64,000 bases of DNA, from the NCBI RefSeq assembly GCF_014646275.1, contig NZ_BMND01000031.1, positions 1 to 64,000 of the forward strand, given 5' to 3'. Under the pieces are notes generated by a model. The model was not told the DNA's origin, made no database searches, and saw only the letters and a program-made list of their open reading frames with translations. The position numbers and the translations under genes were made by a program. This document shows positions 62,006 through 64,000 of the stretch, piece after piece (position 1 is the first letter of the stretch; each line of letters opens with the position of its first letter). Source of the stretch: Streptomyces kronopolitis (lineage in GTDB: Bacteria; Actinomycetota; Actinomycetes; Streptomycetales; Streptomycetaceae).

Positions 62006-62590
62006 GTGAACAAGAAGCTTGTGGCTGCACTGTCCGGCGGTGCGGCACTGGTGCTCGCGCTGACCGGCTGCAGCGACGACGGCAACAAGAAGCTCAACGA
62101 CTGGGCGAAGAGTTTCTGCGACCCTGCGCAGGCTCAGTTCAAGCAGATCCAGGACGCCAACGGCGCCATGCAGACGGCCGACAACGGCAGCACCGACTCC
62201 AAGAAGGTGCAGCAGACAGACTCGGCGGCGTTCCAGAAGATCTCCCAGGCGTACGCCTCGCTGGCCAAGTCCCTGGAGAAGGCCGGGCCGCCGCCCACCG
62301 ACCAGGGCAAGACGGCCCAGCAGAACGCGGTCAAGGAACTCAACTCGCTGTCCAAGGGGTACGCCGACCTCCAGAAGCAGGTCAACAAGCTGGACACCTC
62401 GGACAAGCTCAAGTTCGCGGACGGTCTGCGCGACCTCTCCAACGGCATCAACAAGCTCAACAAGCAGAGCGAGGCCGCCTTCAAGAACCTCGAGGCCGGC
62501 GACGTCGGCACGGCGATGGCCGCCCAGAAGGGCTGTCAGAACCCGGCCGCGTCCGGCTCCCCGGCCCCGACGCAGTCCAAGAAGTCCTAG
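62006..62590 (+). CDS. small secreted lipoprotein, hypothetical
   Basis: 194 residues. Lys-rich signal peptide with lipobox LALTGCSDDG, then a soluble helical domain rich in Gln/Lys/Asp (AQFKQIQDANGAMQ, LSKGYADLQKQVNKL), with Cys residues near FCDP and KGCQN. Probably an extracellular helical bundle. GTG 62006 follows GAAGGGA; the ATG 18 nt earlier is weaker. No family recognised beyond Streptomyces lipoproteins. Confidence 0.85.
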   Translation: MNKKLVAALSGGAALVLALTGCSDDGNKKLNDWAKSFCDPAQAQFKQIQDANGAMQTADNGSTDSKKVQQTDSAAFQKISQAYASLAKSLEKAGPPPTDQGKTAQQNAVKELNSLSKGYADLQKQVNKLDTSDKLKFADGLRDLSNGINKLNKQSEAAFKNLEAGDVGTAMAAQKGCQNPAASGSPAPTQSKKS

Positions 62591-62650
62591 CGGTCGGCAG
62601 CAGCGGCAGGGGACGGCGGACCGCGCGCACGCGGCTCCGCCACCGCCCGG

Positions 62651-62695
62651 GACGGCCCGGCGACGCGCCCGGAAGGGACGCGGCGCCGGGCCGTC
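62651..62695 (+). terminator. terminator of the lipoprotein gene
   Basis: GACGGCCCGGCG and CGCCGGGCCGTC form a perfect 12-bp stem with a 21-nt loop. Confidence 0.85.
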
Positions 62696-62729
62696 GCCGA
62701 TTGTCGGTGGCAGGGCCGACAATGGAGGC

Positions 62730-64000
62730 GTGAGTACGCACCTCCCCACCGCAGATGCCCAGGACCCCGAGAGCACCGCCCGCACCACCCGGCTGCGCGA
62801 GGCGCTGCTGGCCGCCGACTTCACCGCCGACGGGCTGCTGGAGCTGCTCGGCGCCCCGGCCTATGCCGCGCTGGCGCGCAGCGAGACCGTCCCCGCGCTG
62901 CGGGCGACGCGCGGCGACGGCCCGCTGGAGACCCTGGTGCGGCTGTTCCTGCTGCAGCGTCCGGTGGCGCCGGCGCGGGCACAGGCCGCGCTGCCGGTCG
63001 CGGACTGCCTCGCCGACGGCTGGCTGGTGCGGGACGGCGAGGAACTGCGCGCCAGTGTGGACGTCCGTCCGTACGGCGGTCCCGAGGGGCAGGACTGGTG
63101 GATCGTCTCCGACCCGGGGTGCGCGGTCGGCGGTGCCGGCGGCATCCGGGGCGCCGGGGACGCGGACCGCGCCGAGCTGGTGCTCGGCGTCGGCGGCGCC
63201 TCCACGACCCTGGCCGGCATCACCGTGCGCCGCCCGGTCGCCAGTGCCCTCGATCTCGGTACGGGCTCCGGCATCCAGGCGCTGCACGCCGCGCAGCACG
63301 CGACCCGGGTCACCGCCACCGACCTCAACCCCCGGGCGCTGCGGATCACCGCGCTCACGCTGGCGCTCTCCGGAGCCCGGCCGGCGGATCTGCGGGAGGG
63401 CTCGCTGTTCGAGCCCGTCGGGGAGGAGACCTACGACCTGATCGTGTCCAACCCCCCATTCGTGATCTCGCCGGGCGCCCGGCTGACCTACCGCGACGGC
63501 GGCATGGGCGGCGACGACCTGTGCCGCACGCTCGTCCAGCAGGCGGCCGCGCGGCTCAACGACGGCGGGTACTGCCAGCTGCTGGCCAACTGGCAGCATG
63601 TGGCGGGCGAGGAGTGGCAGGACCGGCTGCGCTCGTGGGTGCCGCGCGGCTGCGACGCCTGGATCGTGCAGCGCGAGGTGCAGGACATCACCCAGTACGC
63701 CGAGCTGTGGCTGCGGGACGCGGGGGACCACCGCGCCGGTGACGAGACGTACGCCGCGCGGTACGACGCCTGGCTCGACGAGTTCGAGGCGCACAAGACC
63801 AAGGCCGTCGGCTTCGGCTGGATCACGCTGCGCAAGTCCGGGGCGGACACTCCCTCGATCACGGTCGAGGAATGGCCGCATCCGGTCGAGCAGCCCCTGG
63901 GGGAGTCGGTCGTCGGACACTTCGCCCGCCAGGACTACCTGCGCGACACGGACGACGCGGCGCTGCTGGCCGCCCATTTCCGGCTCACCGACGGGGTGGT
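62730..64000 (+). CDS. class I SAM-dependent methyltransferase, partial (runs off the end)
   Basis: 423 residues visible with no stop before the window end. From GTG 62730 the N-terminal domain LREALLAADFTADGLLELLG is followed by an SAM-binding domain with SALDLGTGSGIQALHAA (motif I), VTATDLNPRALRITAL and DLIVSNPPFVISPG (NPPF motif IV of N6-adenine/glutamine-type methyltransferases). The Gly/Ala-rich C-terminal half is still open at 64000. GGAGG is only 1 nt from GTG. A substrate such as tRNA, rRNA or protein Gln cannot be told. Confidence 0.9.
   Translation, partial: MSTHLPTADAQDPESTARTTRLREALLAADFTADGLLELLGAPAYAALARSETVPALRATRGDGPLETLVRLFLLQRPVAPARAQAALPVADCLADGWLVRDGEELRASVDVRPYGGPEGQDWWIVSDPGCAVGGAGGIRGAGDADRAELVLGVGGASTTLAGITVRRPVASALDLGTGSGIQALHAAQHATRVTATDLNPRALRITALTLALSGARPADLREGSLFEPVGEETYDLIVSNPPFVISPGARLTYRDGGMGGDDLCRTLVQQAAARLNDGGYCQLLANWQHVAGEEWQDRLRSWVPRGCDAWIVQREVQDITQYAELWLRDAGDHRAGDETYAARYDAWLDEFEAHKTKAVGFGWITLRKSGADTPSITVEEWPHPVEQPLGESVVGHFARQDYLRDTDDAALLAAHFRLTDGV

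Noticed and set aside
62481..63977. 498-codon minus-strand frame at the window end
   Set aside because: It is antisense to the methyltransferase, which has clear SAM-binding and NPPF motifs.

Overview
The window is a GC-rich (roughly 73%) actinobacterial chromosome segment that is clearly Streptomyces. It carries near-perfect matches to wblA and bldG, the Streptomyces-type Crp, very strong GC bias at third codon positions and many GTG starts. There are no transposases, phage genes, CRISPR arrays or rRNA genes. One tRNA (Pro, CGG anticodon) is present. Most of the window is core genome. Its gene order resembles, from memory, the Mycobacterium tuberculosis block from about Rv3646c to Rv3721c, with insertions.

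Layout. 1-2.2 kb: end of dnaX, ybaB/ebfC, recR and a DUF5063 gene (replication and repair). 2.5-5.0 kb: ask and asd (aspartate pathway) with a possible leader peptide and an internal ask beta start. 5.4-10.3 kb: a SigE-family sigma factor coupled to a membrane-anchored partner, SURF1, and a His-rich cation efflux pump. 10.5-14.6 kb: an S9 peptidase, then a divergent DoxX/amidohydrolase pair sharing two operator-like palindromes. 15-19 kb: a large XRE-nSTAND-WD40 protein, the most accessory-looking gene here. 19.6-22.3 kb: tRNA-Pro, a Pr6Pr membrane protein, a metallophosphoesterase and YqeY. 22.4-28.1 kb: a PBP divergent from wblA, then paired ArsA-like ATPases. 28.3-36.1 kb: DUF4177, RidA, NUDIX, MBL hydrolase, nucleotidyltransferase, crp, nth, a CoA-type NUDIX hydrolase and the MarP-like protease. 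36.2-39.5 kb: an epoxide-hydrolase-like protein, a holin-like membrane protein and NhaA. 39.8-44.2 kb: acs with a DasR-like site, and a SulP-carbonic anhydrase fusion. 44.6-47.8 kb: a polysaccharide deacetylase lipoprotein, a CooC/MinD-like ATPase and a protein with a degenerate Fic-like motif. 47.9-49.3 kb: two non-coding RNA loci flanking a HAD phosphatase, a structured 6S-like candidate and a 6C RNA. 49.5-57.4 kb: ssd and the Tad/Flp pilus-type genes, then an MrfA-type helicase. 57.6-64 kb: bldG and its anti-sigma partner, a proton-pumping pyrophosphatase, a lipoprotein and a methyltransferase running off the window end.

Many genes are translationally coupled (ATGA or GTGA overlaps), and strong stem-loops separate transcription units. 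The most notable points are the 6C RNA and the structured intergenic RNA beside the HAD gene, the DasR-like box before acs, the twin operators between doxX and the amidohydrolase, the 14-blade nSTAND-WD40 protein, the histone-H1-like arm on endonuclease III, the SulP-CA fusion, and two places where reading frames look disturbed (dnaX 3' end and the last Tad gene).
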